64,000 bases of DNA from Paenibacillus sp. FSL R5-0766 (GCF_037971845.1 NZ_CP150227.1:2976001-3040000), one strand, 5' to 3'; counted from the stretch's first letter, positions 51,501 through 61,184 are shown. Notes: a model not told the origin generated them from the sequence alone. Numbers and translations are program-made.

Positions 51501-53707
51501 ATTGGGGTTATGTCAGTGCAGATGCACTGGCATCCGGTTCGAATGGCGGGGATATATTCTCGACCGTACGTTATCTGAACGGTGGCAATGTCAGCAATTC
51601 CCCTAAAGGCACGGACTTAACCTATAGATTTGATGTGCCAAACGGGACATACGATGTGTACGCCGGATTCAACGATCCGTGGACCAATACATCGCGCAGA
51701 GCGAATTTAATCATCAATGGCACCAATACCGGAGCAGTTACTTTTACTCCTGCCAGTGTTAGAGCCCATAAAGGCATCAGCGTGTCGGACAACAAGCTGG
51801 AGTTGACCGTGCGCAATACGGCATCGCAGGACCCGATGATTAGTTGGATTATGATCGTTAATCCTGACGCCGCGCCACCTGCAAATGATAGTGCTGGCCT
51901 TAATGCTGATACGTTGGATTCAACGAGCGCAACGCTTCACTGGGATGCTCATCTTGGTGCAGCAAGCTACAAGCTATACCGCTCAGATCGTGAGCAAGGT
52001 GAGTACAAGGTGGTCTACAGTGGCAATGGGCGGGAGTACACGGACAGTGAACTGAACCCCGGCACGGAATATTATTACAAAGTGGAAGCTTTGGATGCCA
52101 CGGGGCAATCCTTAAGAGGTGTATCTTCTGCTTATCAGGTTCACACGGCTCAGCAGAGCGCTGCTGATGTAGCTACAAGCATTACAGCTTTGGAACAGCC
52201 TTCCGCAGGTGCAAAAAAACTGAAGTTCCCATCCGTGCCACAAGGTTTCACGGTGAAGATCGCTTCCAGTTCGGTACCGTCGGTCATTCAAACTGATGGA
52301 ACGATTGTCCCACCATTTAAGGAAACAACAGTAACCCTGGAGTTGGAAATTACTCGAACTTCTGACGACAGTAAAGCCTTGACTGTACCGTTGACAGTGA
52401 AGGTGCCGGTATCTGTTCCTTCCCCTGGAGGCACGGACCCTGGTTCGGGCGGCAATCCAGGCGGCAATTCCGGTGGAAATTCAGGAAATGGTAACCCAAG
52501 TGCAGAGAATGCGGTACCACAACCTAAACCGGAGAAGGACCGTTCTGTTCTGGAGTTGCAGGGACAGTCCGATCAGAAGGGTGTAGTGCAGTCCAACGTG
52601 GATGCTTCAACGATTAAAAAGGCTTTTCAAGTTTCTCCCTCAACGGATGCGGGTCAGCGCTTGGTCGAACTTCGGCTGAAGCCGGTTTCGGGAGCAACGG
52701 CATATGAAGTATCTCTGCCTACCTCTGCGTTGATAGATCAGGGAGAGTCACATGTGTTCAACATTGTTACAGAGCTGGGAACGTTGGAGCTTCCTGCGAC
52801 ACTGTTAACAAAGGATATAGTTGTTGATGGGATTGCATCAATCCGATTGGTCAGAACGGAGCTGCCAAAAACAGTCGCAGATCAGCTTGGCACGCCATAT
52901 GGAGTCCAGCTTGAGCTTCAACTGGATGGTCAACCATGGCCATCGGAAAGCCAGTTAATACTTCGTCTGCCTTTCCAATCATCACAAAATGCTCAGCAGG
53001 ATCGGATTGTAGCATTTGCCATTGGTGCGAACGGTGTGGCAACCCCGTTGCCGCAAAGTTACTACGATCAAAAAAGCGGGCAGCTTGTATTTTCCGTAAC
53101 ATCACTCACAGGAAATTATGCTGTTGTGCCTGTGGAGCAGACATTCGCAGATCTTGCAGAAGTGCAGTGGGCCAAGAAAGCAATGGAGGCTTTGGCTGTC
53201 CGAGGTGTAATTGATGCTGAGGCAAGCGGTGATTCCACGCAGTTACATCCAAAACAGGAGATGACCCGCGGCCAATACATGCAATGGTTGATGACTGCAC
53301 TGGGTTTGAATGTTACTTCCGTGAATGCGTTCTCTGATGTAAACGAAATGGCTCCGTATTACCAAGCAGTTACAGCTGCTCGTTCGCTAGGTATCACCAG
53401 TGGTACCGGTGACGGGCGCTTCTTGCCAGAGTCGACGATCACTCGTCAGGAGATGATGACATTGACAGTTCGGGCACTTGCAGCGGCTGGACTGGTTGAC
53501 TCCGAGAAGGCTGGAACAGATAAGCTTACTCGTTTCCGTGATGCTTCCGAGATTCGCTCTTATGCCCGGGATAGTGTGGCATTACTTGTGGATCTGGGCA
53601 TCGCCAACGGGTACAACGGTCAGGTGAAACCACTTGCCGAAGCAACCCGAGCCGAATCGGCTACGTTGTTATATGCGATGATGAGCAAACTGGTATGGCA
53701 GAAATGA
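48521..53707 (+). CDS. SLH-anchored multidomain glycosidase with GH43-like domain
   Basis: The 1728-residue protein starts at TTG 48521, with AAAGGAG ten bases upstream. Domains in order: signal peptide (1-31); a laminin-G/LamG-like region (about 43-215); three fibronectin III domains (217-485); a GH43-like five-bladed propeller (487-860: HGAGFFYDEQTEMYYWYGEYH, SSKDLMNWTDRG, GREDRVDIWGDIRKGRIIERPKVIYN, YLIYSSEENLTLY); an Ig-like segment (868-950); a carbohydrate-binding malectin/CBM-like domain (950-1117); a fourth FN3 (1124-1210); a Gly/Asn/Ser linker (about 1300-1334); and three SLH repeats (1540-1728). It should hydrolyse galactan- or arabinan-type polymer on the cell surface. The subfamily, and so the substrate, is inferred. 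Confidence 0.9.
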   Translation: MDKLRKPMIFMLSATLALSSGPLMLPSKAYADLNSIPATLLQDDFSDGNYTESPVWNVSSGNWEVFADPTDASNSTLFQSDTNEGIISTGESISDMTVSMRFYTGEGKGYPGILPRFQDKSNFYYFQMQVPNNKLVFSKRVNGTDTPLKTVDYAFAKDTWYTLKVVLSDSTIRGYIAENGSDQLVFDLVDTTYGSGTVGIRNKWQSVHADDVIIAEQPPGNDIQLSIAEQTASSVSLQWSEIAGASAYRLYRSSSPEGGYSLVTNTGTLGHTDEGLSGDTVYYYKLAYEYGGLTESLWTAPLEVRTTAAAPQAPGELKAEALNATSVKLSWSAVDKSTGYRVVRAKAGSDQYEQIYEGKGLTFTDLELEPGNSYNYRVTAFNAAGESAFTVAEATTYSIDSPAEFAATAVTDTSISLGWNVLPGSDVTYTVSRATSATGTYQQVYSGNESTYNDSGLTMGTGYFYIIQATVDGVTSPASAPLGVTTIRTSITPGQLWPDLDGKPIDAHGAGFFYDEQTEMYYWYGEYHTGGWPAVGVRVYSSKDLMNWTDRGMALTTLQSMDDFDHDPLISKLYAGREDRVDIWGDIRKGRIIERPKVIYNDKTKKYVMWAHMDGDKDPYNDNANYGKARAGYAISDSPTGPFVYQKSYRMDRAPEGEKDFFPSDRGMARDMTLFKDDDGTGYLIYSSEENLTLYISKLNEDYSDVTGWHKEGRTDDKGNPVRDSTYQAEYGVDYVRVFPGGQREAPAMFKYQGKYYILTSGASGWAPNENKVTVADNIFGPWSTQTNPFVRTLPTDPDPGKAFGTQTTSVIPVDPEKGKFIYVGDMWNGGNFSNDAAKYVFLPIEFGIGSDIAIKWYNSWTPDLLNSMGKVDIADPLPEAVALGKVPSLPTTLNVREGGALVSTPAVWTIDNREMTAEDFAKPGPLTLQVTTPEYNNKKQAVRVNVIPENTLYFVNSGGYETADYSLMGAYMKGTLANPGTADQMYAPAEGRNWGYVSADALASGSNGGDIFSTVRYLNGGNVSNSPKGTDLTYRFDVPNGTYDVYAGFNDPWTNTSRRANLIINGTNTGAVTFTPASVRAHKGISVSDNKLELTVRNTASQDPMISWIMIVNPDAAPPANDSAGLNADTLDSTSATLHWDAHLGAASYKLYRSDREQGEYKVVYSGNGREYTDSELNPGTEYYYKVEALDATGQSLRGVSSAYQVHTAQQSAADVATSITALEQPSAGAKKLKFPSVPQGFTVKIASSSVPSVIQTDGTIVPPFKETTVTLELEITRTSDDSKALTVPLTVKVPVSVPSPGGTDPGSGGNPGGNSGGNSGNGNPSAENAVPQPKPEKDRSVLELQGQSDQKGVVQSNVDASTIKKAFQVSPSTDAGQRLVELRLKPVSGATAYEVSLPTSALIDQGESHVFNIVTELGTLELPATLLTKDIVVDGIASIRLVRTELPKTVADQLGTPYGVQLELQLDGQPWPSESQLILRLPFQSSQNAQQDRIVAFAIGANGVATPLPQSYYDQKSGQLVFSVTSLTGNYAVVPVEQTFADLAEVQWAKKAMEALAVRGVIDAEASGDSTQLHPKQEMTRGQYMQWLMTALGLNVTSVNAFSDVNEMAPYYQAVTAARSLGITSGTGDGRFLPESTITRQEMMTLTVRALAAAGLVDSEKAGTDKLTRFRDASEIRSYARDSVALLVDLGIANGYNGQVKPLAEATRAESATLLYAMMSKLVWQK

Positions 53708-53735
53708 TGATACACCAGAATCGTAACGTGTGAAA

Positions 53736-53783
53736 AAGAAGGCTTACTTTGACCTGGAACCCAGGTTGGAGTAAGCCTTCTTG
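53736..53783. terminator. Terminator after the SLH glycosidase
   Basis: AAGAAGGCTTACT pairs with AGTAAGCCTTCTT, with inner ACCTGG/CCAGGT. A T-rich end follows on the plus strand and an A-rich start precedes it. Confidence 0.85.
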
Positions 53784-53899
53784 ATTGCACGCCCGTCATG
53801 GGCTAAAAGTCAGTTACTCAAAGAAAGAGTAATTGAATGTTGTTTTGCAGTTGTTATCTGTAATGAATGCGATTTATTAATTGTAATGTCTGCAAATTG

Positions 53900-54460
53900 T
53901 TAATTGTAATGTTTGCCGATTTGATACGCTTGCTCCAACAAACCTTCGATATGTTCTTTGGATTCTGAGATGGTTTCATAGAGGAATTCGACTCGGGATT
54001 CCTGCATTCTTGCATAACCCGCGATCCCATTATTCAAATAATTCGAAATCATGTTGTAATAGTCGTATTTATGGAATGAAGCCTCCGTTCCTCCAGCTAG
54101 TGCAATCCAGAGTGCCTTTTTGGAGTTTGCCTTGTTCAGCAGCCCCATGTTCCATACCTTGTCCAGATAAGCTTTGAGCATGGAGGGAACGTTGTACCAC
54201 CAGATCGGGAAAACAAATACAATGGCATCAGCCGCAAGCACACGATCCAGCTCTTTGCGAATCACAGGGGCATGCTGTTTGTCGGGATTTTGCCAGTCTC
54301 GCTCATCTTCTACACGATATAGGGGATCGAATCCGTCATGATATAGATCGAGGATATCGATTTCATGGGAATTCTCCTGCATACCTTCTATAAAACGATT
54401 CATCACGGCAAATGTTAGGGAATCCTGTCTTGGGTGAGTAACGACCAGTTTAACTTTCAT
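53900..54460 (-). CDS. NAD(P)H:quinone oxidoreductase (flavodoxin-like)
   Basis: The 186-residue FMN/FAD flavoprotein has the flavodoxin-like quinone-reductase pattern: KLVVTHPRQDSLTFAVMNRFIEGM, DILDLYHDGFDPLY, ADAIVFVFPIWWYNVPSMLKAYLDKVW and ALWIALAGGTEASFHKYDYYNMISNYL. It is similar to MdaB/KefF/YwrO-type enzymes that reduce quinones by two electrons. It is divergent from an HxlR-type regulator gene, and such pairs commonly react to quinone or aldehyde stress. Confidence 0.9.
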   Translation of the reverse strand: MKVKLVVTHPRQDSLTFAVMNRFIEGMQENSHEIDILDLYHDGFDPLYRVEDERDWQNPDKQHAPVIRKELDRVLAADAIVFVFPIWWYNVPSMLKAYLDKVWNMGLLNKANSKKALWIALAGGTEASFHKYDYYNMISNYLNNGIAGYARMQESRVEFLYETISESKEHIEGLLEQAYQIGKHYN

Positions 54461-54637
54461 GTAGGAGTAACCATCCTTTTTTCTTTTTATTTTGGTTAAA
54501 CATTCTGACCAATGTTATTATAAGTTTCATGACATCTTCTTGAGAAGTACGCACCTGAGAGTGCTGTAGATACTTTGGGGTTCTTCGGTTACTTTTAATA
54601 ATGGATATACATATATGTGAATTATGGGGGAGTACAA

Positions 54638-55027
54638 GTGGAACAAGAAATGAAAAAATATGAGAGTGGCGTGCAGGCGATGCTGGAACTGGTCGGTGGA
54701 AAATGGAGGATTCTTATTCTGCATCAGCTGATATCAGGTAAAAAACGAACAAGCGAACTTCGCAGAGCCATTCCTGGCATTACCCAGAAGGTCTTAACCC
54801 AGCAGCTGCGTGAACTGGAAAAGAATGAAATCATCCATCGGATCATTCATCCCCAGATTCCGCCCAAGGTAGAGTATGAGCTGACAGAGTACGGCTTGAC
54901 ACTACAGGACATCATTGACCGCATATGTCTGTGGGGAGAAAATCATTTGGACAGAGTATACGGAGATAAAAGCAGAGTGCTGGGAAATCATTTTAGTGAC
55001 TATATTCCACTTTCAACTTCAACTTAA
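54638..55027 (+). CDS. HxlR-family winged-helix regulator
   Basis: The 129-residue protein is a MarR/HxlR-like winged-helix regulator: ALELVGGKWRILILHQLISGKKRTSELRRAIPGITQKVLTQQLRELEKNEIIHRIIHPQIPPKVEYELTEYGLTLQDII. Family members that sense quinones and aldehydes (YodB, CatR, HypR) have a conserved N-terminal Cys before this segment; here the N-terminus is VEQEMKKYESGVQAML and has none, only a Cys in DRICLWGENH. Sensing, if any, must be by another route. The start is probably GTG 54638 with GGGGGA upstream. It is divergent from a quinone reductase. Confidence 0.88.
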   Translation: MEQEMKKYESGVQAMLELVGGKWRILILHQLISGKKRTSELRRAIPGITQKVLTQQLRELEKNEIIHRIIHPQIPPKVEYELTEYGLTLQDIIDRICLWGENHLDRVYGDKSRVLGNHFSDYIPLSTST

Positions 55028-55055
55028 GCTGGCCGCCAAATTTAAAAATAAACCA

Positions 55056-55090
55056 AAACCGTCCTTGATTTGAAAAGGAGGGTTTTTGTT
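55056..55090 (+). terminator. Terminator after the HxlR gene
   Basis: AAACCGTCCTT pairs with AAGGAGGGTTT with one mismatch, followed by TTTTTG. It lies 30 bases after the stop. Confidence 0.75.
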
Positions 55091-55101
55091 GTTTTTTGTC
55101 C

Positions 55102-55122
55102 TTTATCAGCGAAACTGATAAA
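55102..55122 (+). promoter_or_regulatory. Perfect 8-bp hairpin upstream of cysJ
   Basis: TTTATCAG CGAAA CTGATAAA forms a perfect 8-bp stem about 125 bases before cysJ. I do not see a SAM riboswitch or T-box in the leader. It could be a small terminator-like element or a regulator site; its purpose is unknown. Confidence 0.45.
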
Positions 55123-55246
55123 TGCTATAAAATCATTGAAATTGACCCTCAACACCCGGTGTGTTAGGTTTTAGAGAGAAGAAATTAAATTAATGTGATG
55201 ATTTTAGTCGGAATTAAAATCGAAGCAATGCGCGAGGTGGCAAACA

Positions 55247-57082
55247 GTGGAACTTCAAGTGACAAACAGCCCTTTTAATCAAGAACAAGTTGAACTGCTT
55301 AATCGTCTTATTCCTACATTGACCGATGGACAACGTACTTGGTTGAGCGGATATATTGCAGCAATTCAGACAAGCGCGACAATAACAGCTCCAGCTAACC
55401 TGGTACAGGCTGCACCAACTACAGGTATTGCACCTGTCAGTGCTCCGCCAGTATCCCGGGAAGTTACCGTGCTTTTTGGTTCACAAACCGGGAATTCCAG
55501 TGGCCTATCGAAGAAGCTGGCCAAGAAACTTGAAGAGCAAGGTCTTCAGGTCACGTTGTCATCGATGGGAGATTTCAAACCGAACGGACTTAAGAAAATT
55601 GAAAATCTCCTCATCATCGTCAGTACGCATGGCGAAGGCGAACCACCGGATAATGCGATTCCGCTGCATGAATTCCTGAACAGCAAACGGGCTCCGAAGC
55701 TTGAAGGACTTCGTTACTCGGTGTTGGCTCTGGGAGATACCTCCTATGAGTTCTTTTGTCAGACAGGTAAGGACTTCGATAATCGGTTGCAGGAGTTGGG
55801 TGGTACAGCTCTTGTACCGCGTGTGGATTGTGATGTTGATTTTGATGAAGCAGCTGCGGAGTGGATGAATGAAGTACTGGCATCCTTAAGCAGTACATCT
55901 GCTGGTGCGAGTACGGTAACCACTGAGGCTGTTACAGCTGCGGTGAGCGGCGGGGAGTCCGAATATGATCGCACGAACCCATTCAAAGCTGAAGTGTTGG
56001 AGAATCTCAATCTGAATGGCAGAGGATCGGACCGTGAAACACGCCATATTGAGTTGTCTTTGGAAGGTTCCAACCTGGATTATGAGCCGGGAGACAGCCT
56101 CGGGGTATTCCCTGAGAATCATCCGCGCCTTGTGGATGAATTGATTGCAGCCATGGGATGGAATGCCGATGAACGCGTGACCGTGAATAAAAACGGGGAT
56201 CAGGCATCTGTGCATGAAGCGTTGCTGCGTTATTTTGAAATTACAGCTGTGACGAAACCGGTCGTGGAGCAACTTGCGAAACTGAATCCTGGGAGTGGCC
56301 TGACGGCGTTACTCGCAGATGATTCCGAATTCCGTACAGTCATGAATAGCTGTGATCTGCTGGATCTGGTTCAGGATTATAATCTGAAAGGGATTCCTGC
56401 CGGAGAATTTGTAGCTGCTCTTCGCAAAATTCCGGCACGTCTGTACTCCATAGCGAGTAGTTCGAAGTCTTTCCCGGATGAAGTTCATCTTACTGTTCGC
56501 TCGGTACGTTATGAAGCGCGTGGCAGAGAACGTTACGGTGTATGCTCGGTACATCTGGCTGAACGAATCGAAGCTGGCGACACCCTGCCTGTATATATAC
56601 AGCATAACCCGAATTTCAAGCTGCCTGAGAACCCGGATACACCAATCATCATGGTTGGCCCAGGTACAGGTGTGGCGCCGTTCAGATCTTTCCTTGGTGA
56701 GCGTGAAGAAACAGGAGCAGAGGGCAAGACATGGCTGTTTTACGGAGATCAGCATTTCGCCACTGACTTCTTGTACCAGACGGAATGGCAACGTTGGCTC
56801 AAAGATGGTGTGCTCACGAAGATGGATGTAGCCTTCTCACGTGATACGGAACAGAAAGTGTATGTACAACATCGCATGCTGGAACACAGCAAAGAACTGT
56901 ACCAGTGGCTTCAGGAAGGTGCAAGCGTATATATCTGTGGTGACGAGAAAAAAATGGCACATGATGTGCATGCTGCGCTCACCACGATTCTTGAACAAGA
57001 AGGCGGTTTATCGCCTGAGCAGGCATCGGAATATCTGACACGGTTACAGCAGGAGAAACGTTATCAGCGGGACGTCTATTAA
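55247..57082 (+). CDS. cysJ: Sulfite reductase flavoprotein alpha-subunit
   Basis: The 611-residue protein transfers electrons from NADPH through FAD and FMN to the CysI hemoprotein. Domains: a flavodoxin domain (about 70-210, [57 protein letters not shown]), a FAD domain ([23 protein letters not shown]), and an NADPH domain ([52 protein letters not shown]). It starts at GTG 55247 with AGG upstream. The CysI gene follows after 53 bp. Confidence 0.95.
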   Translation: MELQVTNSPFNQEQVELLNRLIPTLTDGQRTWLSGYIAAIQTSATITAPANLVQAAPTTGIAPVSAPPVSREVTVLFGSQTGNSSGLSKKLAKKLEEQGLQVTLSSMGDFKPNGLKKIENLLIIVSTHGEGEPPDNAIPLHEFLNSKRAPKLEGLRYSVLALGDTSYEFFCQTGKDFDNRLQELGGTALVPRVDCDVDFDEAAAEWMNEVLASLSSTSAGASTVTTEAVTAAVSGGESEYDRTNPFKAEVLENLNLNGRGSDRETRHIELSLEGSNLDYEPGDSLGVFPENHPRLVDELIAAMGWNADERVTVNKNGDQASVHEALLRYFEITAVTKPVVEQLAKLNPGSGLTALLADDSEFRTVMNSCDLLDLVQDYNLKGIPAGEFVAALRKIPARLYSIASSSKSFPDEVHLTVRSVRYEARGRERYGVCSVHLAERIEAGDTLPVYIQHNPNFKLPENPDTPIIMVGPGTGVAPFRSFLGEREETGAEGKTWLFYGDQHFATDFLYQTEWQRWLKDGVLTKMDVAFSRDTEQKVYVQHRMLEHSKELYQWLQEGASVYICGDEKKMAHDVHAALTTILEQEGGLSPEQASEYLTRLQQEKRYQRDVY

Positions 57083-57135
57083 TTACCGGCCCAGCCGGAT
57101 TGCACCATCCCGCAGAGACGAGAGGAGAAAGCAGC

Positions 57136-58857
57136 ATGGTTTATAATAACTTACTTAACCCACAGCGCACGAATAGCGATGTGGAAGATATAAAGATCAA
57201 AAGTGATTACTTGCGCGGAAGTCTGACCGAGACGTTGGCTGATCGTATCACGGGGGCTATTCCAGAGGACGACAACCGTCTGATGAAACACCACGGCAGT
57301 TATATGCAGGACGATCGCGACCTGCGTAATGAGCGTCACAAATCCAAGCTGGAGCCTGCGTACCAATTCATGTTGCGTGTACGTGCTTCCGGTGGGATTG
57401 TAACCCCGGAGCAGTGGTTGATGATGGATAGGGTAGCGCATAAATATGCGAATGAGACGATTCGTCTGACCACACGTCAGTCTTTCCAACTGCACGGCGT
57501 ACTGAAGTGGGATCTTAAGAACACCATTCGCGAAGTGAACGATTCGTTGCTAAGCACACTGGCTGCATGTGGTGACGTAAACCGTAACGTGATGTGTAAC
57601 CCGAATCCGAATCAATCTGATGTGCATGCTGAAGTGTATGAGTGGGCATGTCAGGTGAGCAATCATCTGGACCCTCGCACCCGGGCTTATCATGAGCTGT
57701 GGCTGGACGGAGAGAAAGTGATTGATTCCCAGGACTCCGACGAAGAAGTTGAACCAATCTATGGCAAAGTGTATTTGCCACGGAAGTTCAAGATCGGTAT
57801 TGCTGTACCACCATCCAATGATGTGGACGTCTATTCACAAGATCTTGGCTTTATTGCTATTGTGGAGAACGGCAAGCTGCAAGGCTTCAACGTTTCCGTT
57901 GGTGGCGGCATGGGAATGTCTCATGGTGACGCCAAAACCTATCCTCAGGTGTCTAAAGTCATTGGTTTCTGTACTCCGGAGCAAATGATTGATGTTGCAG
58001 AGAAAACAGTTATGATTCAGCGTGATTATGGAGATCGTGCAGTTCGTAAACATGCTCGTTTCAAATATACGCTGGATGATCGTGGTGTGGAGTGGTTTGT
58101 CGAAGAGCTGACCAGCCGTCTGGGATGGAAACTGGATGTGGCACGTCCGTATCATTTTGAGACTAACGGAGATCGATATGGTTGGGTAAAAGGTAATAAT
58201 GGCAGATGGCACTACACGCTGTTCATTCAGAATGGTCGTGTAAAGGATGTTGATGGATATCCTCTCATGACGGGTTTACGTGAAATTGCCAAAGTGCATA
58301 CGGGTGATTTCCGTCTCACTGCGAACCAAAATCTAATCATCGGTAATATTAGCAGCCAGAAAAAGAAAAAGATTGAAGCGCTGATTCAGCAGTACAATCT
58401 GACCGATGGTGCACATTACTCTGCACTACGCAGAAGTTCGATGGCTTGTGTTGCGCTTCCGACTTGCGGCCTTGCGATGGCTGAGTCCGAACGTTACTTG
58501 CCGTCCCTGATCGACAAACTGGAGCCTGTACTCGACGAAGCCGGGCTGAGAGACGAAGAAATTGTCATTCGGATGACCGGCTGCCCGAACGGATGCGCAA
58601 GACCTATGCTGGCAGAGATTTCATTTATCGGTAAAGCACCAGGGAAATACAATATGTATCTCGGTGGCAGCTTCACTGGACATCGCTTGAATAAGCTGTA
58701 CAAAGAAAACATTGGTGAAACTGAGATTCTGGACACGTTAACTCCAATGGTGAATCAGTATGCCAAAGAGCGCAATGAAGGTGAACATTTCGGAGACTTT
58801 GTCATTCGTGCAGGCTATGTTCCTGAAGTGTTGGATGGTCGACAATTCCACGCTTAA
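57136..58857 (+). CDS. cysI: Sulfite reductase hemoprotein beta-subunit
   Basis: The 573-residue protein reduces sulfite to sulfide using siroheme and a 4Fe-4S cluster. The cluster cysteines are C438, C444 ([15 protein letters not shown]), C483 and C487 ([11 protein letters not shown]), in the family's Cys-x5-Cys and Cys-x3-Cys pattern; the siroheme-binding [13 protein letters not shown] and [18 protein letters not shown] ([14 protein letters not shown]) segments are present. ATG 57136 has AGAGGAG upstream; an open frame to 57100 is rejected. With cysJ it forms the assimilatory sulfite reductase; no cysH or cysDN is adjacent. Confidence 0.95.
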   Translation: MVYNNLLNPQRTNSDVEDIKIKSDYLRGSLTETLADRITGAIPEDDNRLMKHHGSYMQDDRDLRNERHKSKLEPAYQFMLRVRASGGIVTPEQWLMMDRVAHKYANETIRLTTRQSFQLHGVLKWDLKNTIREVNDSLLSTLAACGDVNRNVMCNPNPNQSDVHAEVYEWACQVSNHLDPRTRAYHELWLDGEKVIDSQDSDEEVEPIYGKVYLPRKFKIGIAVPPSNDVDVYSQDLGFIAIVENGKLQGFNVSVGGGMGMSHGDAKTYPQVSKVIGFCTPEQMIDVAEKTVMIQRDYGDRAVRKHARFKYTLDDRGVEWFVEELTSRLGWKLDVARPYHFETNGDRYGWVKGNNGRWHYTLFIQNGRVKDVDGYPLMTGLREIAKVHTGDFRLTANQNLIIGNISSQKKKKIEALIQQYNLTDGAHYSALRRSSMACVALPTCGLAMAESERYLPSLIDKLEPVLDEAGLRDEEIVIRMTGCPNGCARPMLAEISFIGKAPGKYNMYLGGSFTGHRLNKLYKENIGETEILDTLTPMVNQYAKERNEGEHFGDFVIRAGYVPEVLDGRQFHA

Positions 58858-58899
58858 TTGACCGGGTCAGATGAACGAAGTTAGGACAGATTTAGGGAC

Positions 58900-58932
58900 G
58901 GAAGCATTCCTTATGGGGTGCTTCTTGTTTGT
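58900..58932 (+). terminator. Terminator after cysI
   Basis: GAAGCATTCC pairs with GGGGTGCTTC (with G-T pairs) around TTAT, followed by TTGTTTG. The stem lies about 43 bases after the stop. Confidence 0.7.
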
Positions 58933-59135
58933 TATATATGGAGTGAATAGAGGTAACGTTAGTTGCTGCTGAGAGATTTATGAGAGGATAAACTGAAGCT
59001 AATCTTCAAATGGAGAGGGATAATCACCGCAGTTATTCCCATTATTTCGTGTGTATTAACTTGTTGAAGTACGCTCAACAAGATATAATGGCATAGTAGA
59101 AAGCAGATTACATGTTGAAAGTGAGCGGAAACGAT

Positions 59136-59852
59136 ATGGGTCGTAAGTGGAATAATATCAAGGAAAAGAAAGCTTCAAAAGATGCAAACACGAGCCGGGT
59201 CTACGCTAAATTCGGCGTTGAGATCTATGTAGCTGCCAAGAAGGGCGAACCGGACCCGGAAGCGAACCGTGCACTGAAAGTCGTGCTGGAACGTGCCAAA
59301 ACGTATAATGTACCCAAAGCCATCATTGATCGTGCGATGGAAAAAGCTAAAGGCAGCGGGGATGAGAACTATGAAGAGCTGCGTTATGAAGGCTTCGGAC
59401 CGAATGGTGCGATGGTCATCGTTGATGCACTCACTAACAATGTGAATCGTACAGCGCCGGAAGTGCGCTCTGCGTTTAACAAAAACGCTGGCAACATGGG
59501 TGTCAGTGGTTCTGTTGCTTACATGTTTGATCCTACAGCGGTTATCGGTATAGAAGGCAAGAATTCCGAAGAAGTACTTGAACTTTTGCTTGAAGCAGAC
59601 GTGGATGTACGTGATATTGTGGACGAAGACGACGCTGTGATTGTATATGCAGAACCGGATCAATTCCACGCTGTACAAGAAGCATTCAAAGCTGCGGGTA
59701 TTACCGAGTTCACAGTAGCCGAGCTGACGATGCTTGCGCAAAACCATATTGAACTTCCAGAGGATGCACAAGCTCAGTTCGAGAAACTGATCGATGCGCT
59801 TGAGGATCTTGAAGATGTTCAGCAGGTCTACCATAACGTAGAGTTCGTGTAA
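59136..59852 (+). CDS. YebC/PmpR-family protein (YeeI-like)
   Basis: The 238-residue protein begins [35 protein letters not shown], the pattern of B. subtilis YeeI, a YebC-family member (YebC2 group). The family has three domains and has been linked to transcription control and to relief of ribosome stalling at proline-rich sequences. [40 protein letters not shown] is the central signature. I chose ATG 59136 because it matches the conserved start; the frame is open to 59112 and the ribosome site is weak (GCGGA). It stands alone, with a terminator on each side. Confidence 0.93.
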   Translation: MGRKWNNIKEKKASKDANTSRVYAKFGVEIYVAAKKGEPDPEANRALKVVLERAKTYNVPKAIIDRAMEKAKGSGDENYEELRYEGFGPNGAMVIVDALTNNVNRTAPEVRSAFNKNAGNMGVSGSVAYMFDPTAVIGIEGKNSEEVLELLLEADVDVRDIVDEDDAVIVYAEPDQFHAVQEAFKAAGITEFTVAELTMLAQNHIELPEDAQAQFEKLIDALEDLEDVQQVYHNVEFV

Positions 59853-59883
59853 GAAAACGAGGCGTTACGTGGTTTGATTGCAT

Positions 59884-59932
59884 AAAAAGAGTGTCTGACC
59901 AATCTGCGGGATTGGACAGACACTCTTTTTTG
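59884..59932. terminator. Bidirectional terminator between YebC and the DMT gene
   Basis: AAAAAGAGTGTCTG pairs with CAGACACTCTTTTT, with inner CCAATC/GATTGG. T tracts occur on both strands. Confidence 0.95.
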
Positions 59933-59937
59933 TTCGT

Positions 59938-60426
59938 TTATGAGTCAGACTGCAACGTTCCAGGGGACTGCTCTGATTTTTCCGATTTACCCCCACCGAA
60001 CTTGAATAACACAATTCCACCAACAATGACAAGTACACCGAGCAGCTGATTCCACGAAAAAGGAATTTGCTCCAGACCGAGCCATCCCATGGAATCAAAT
60101 AGTAGCGCAAAACTCAGTTGGGATGTTAGCACGATTGAGATGGCATATGTGGGACCAAGTAGCTTCATCCCTTGCACGAGACAGAAGACCACGCCAACGC
60201 CGATGGCTCCACTGAGCCAGTACCAGGGTTGCATATGCTGGAAGCTGAATGTATTTTTGCCCTCTACCAGCAGAGAGATGAGGAAAGAAGCAATGAATCC
60301 CGTGAAAAGCACCATCGTTGTTGTGGACCATGAACCGGTGCGTTCATTGACTTTGCTATTAAAAATCGTTTGCAGACTGACAAGTGCACCTGCCAGTAGT
60401 GCAAGCGAAATACCTGTGATTAACAT
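59938..60426 (-). CDS. Small DMT-family transporter protein (DUF606/YdcZ-like)
   Basis: The 162-residue protein has about five membrane helices in the DUF606 layout: ISLALLAGALVSLQTIFNSKVNERTGSWSTTTMVLFTGFIASFLISLL, WYWLSGAIGVGVVFCLVQGMKLLGPTYAISIVLTSQLSFALLFDSMGWLG, QLLGVLVIVGGIVLFKF. Proteins of this size are half-transporters that must pair. A second one of the same family is at 61185, with a Crp/Fnr-type regulator between, so the pair may form a heterodimer. AAGGAG lies ten bases before the ATG. The substrate is unknown. Confidence 0.88.
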   Translation of the reverse strand: MLITGISLALLAGALVSLQTIFNSKVNERTGSWSTTTMVLFTGFIASFLISLLVEGKNTFSFQHMQPWYWLSGAIGVGVVFCLVQGMKLLGPTYAISIVLTSQLSFALLFDSMGWLGLEQIPFSWNQLLGVLVIVGGIVLFKFGGGKSEKSEQSPGTLQSDS

Positions 60427-60440
60427 GGTTGTCGAACTCC

Positions 60441-61139
60441 TTATTCATAAATGTTGTGACCTGTTATTTCACGTAGACCCGCCCGGTCCTTGATCATAAT
60501 TAATCCCTGATGTCGCTCGATTAATCCGTCTGCACAGAGCTTCTGGATGACCCGGTTCAGGTGTCGGTAACTGGTGCCGATCAGATTCGCGATGTCGGTC
60601 AGATTGAACGCGTCCAACTCTTCGTGAACGACGTTACCCGCTTCTTCTGTTGAGATGGAGAGCAGGTAGCTGACTAGACGAACCTCAACGGGATACATCA
60701 GGTTGAAATTGGAAAAGTTCGAGTCAATGTAGAATTTGTGTGAGATGATTTTGAGCAAAAATTTAAGTAAAGGTGCATAATCGCTGGCAAGCTCAGCGAG
60801 CCATTGATAATGAATGCGAAGCATCACCACAGGTGACACGGCCTGAACCGTATTAACAATATCGCTTTCACGGACATACTCTATGTCACCGACCACTTCA
60901 AGCGGTGTTTTGAAACAAAGCACCAGCGTTTTGTCCTGTGCGGATGTGGTGAAAATCTTGATTTTCCCCTCAACCAGTACGTACAAATATTCGGAAACTT
61001 CCCCTTCACGACAGATCAGTTCACACTTCTCAAAGTGGCATAACGTCATATGTGCACGCAGGGGCTCGTGAAATACAGTTTCGAGTTGATATTGCTTCAG
61101 ATATTGCATTAATTGTTGCTCGTTATGGATCTCTTGCAC
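60441..61139 (-). CDS. Crp/Fnr-family regulator (YeiL-like)
   Basis: The 232-residue protein has a cyclic-nucleotide-binding-type domain (about 25-140: GEVSEYLYVLVEGKIKIFTTSAQDKTLVLCFKTPLEVVGDIEYV) and a winged-helix domain with GTSYRHLNRVIQKLCADGLIERHQ, as in YeiL of E. coli. Three cysteines cluster near the N-terminus (LCHFEKCELIC, residues 34, 39 and 43), which could ligate a cluster or form a disulfide. I prefer GTG 61139, which has GGGGGTGA about eight bases upstream; GTG 61151 leaves no room for it. It sits between two small DMT genes on the same strand and probably regulates them. Confidence 0.87.
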   Translation of the reverse strand: MQEIHNEQQLMQYLKQYQLETVFHEPLRAHMTLCHFEKCELICREGEVSEYLYVLVEGKIKIFTTSAQDKTLVLCFKTPLEVVGDIEYVRESDIVNTVQAVSPVVMLRIHYQWLAELASDYAPLLKFLLKIISHKFYIDSNFSNFNLMYPVEVRLVSYLLSISTEEAGNVVHEELDAFNLTDIANLIGTSYRHLNRVIQKLCADGLIERHQGLIMIKDRAGLREITGHNIYE

Positions 61140-61184
61140 GCTGTGATTCACCCCCGACGATATATTTCAATCCTTCTTCAAAAA

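Noticed and set aside
55085..55246. SAM riboswitch or T-box leader before cysJ
   Set aside because: I looked for a multi-helix leader, a conserved T-box sequence and a terminator before the start; only a small hairpin is present.
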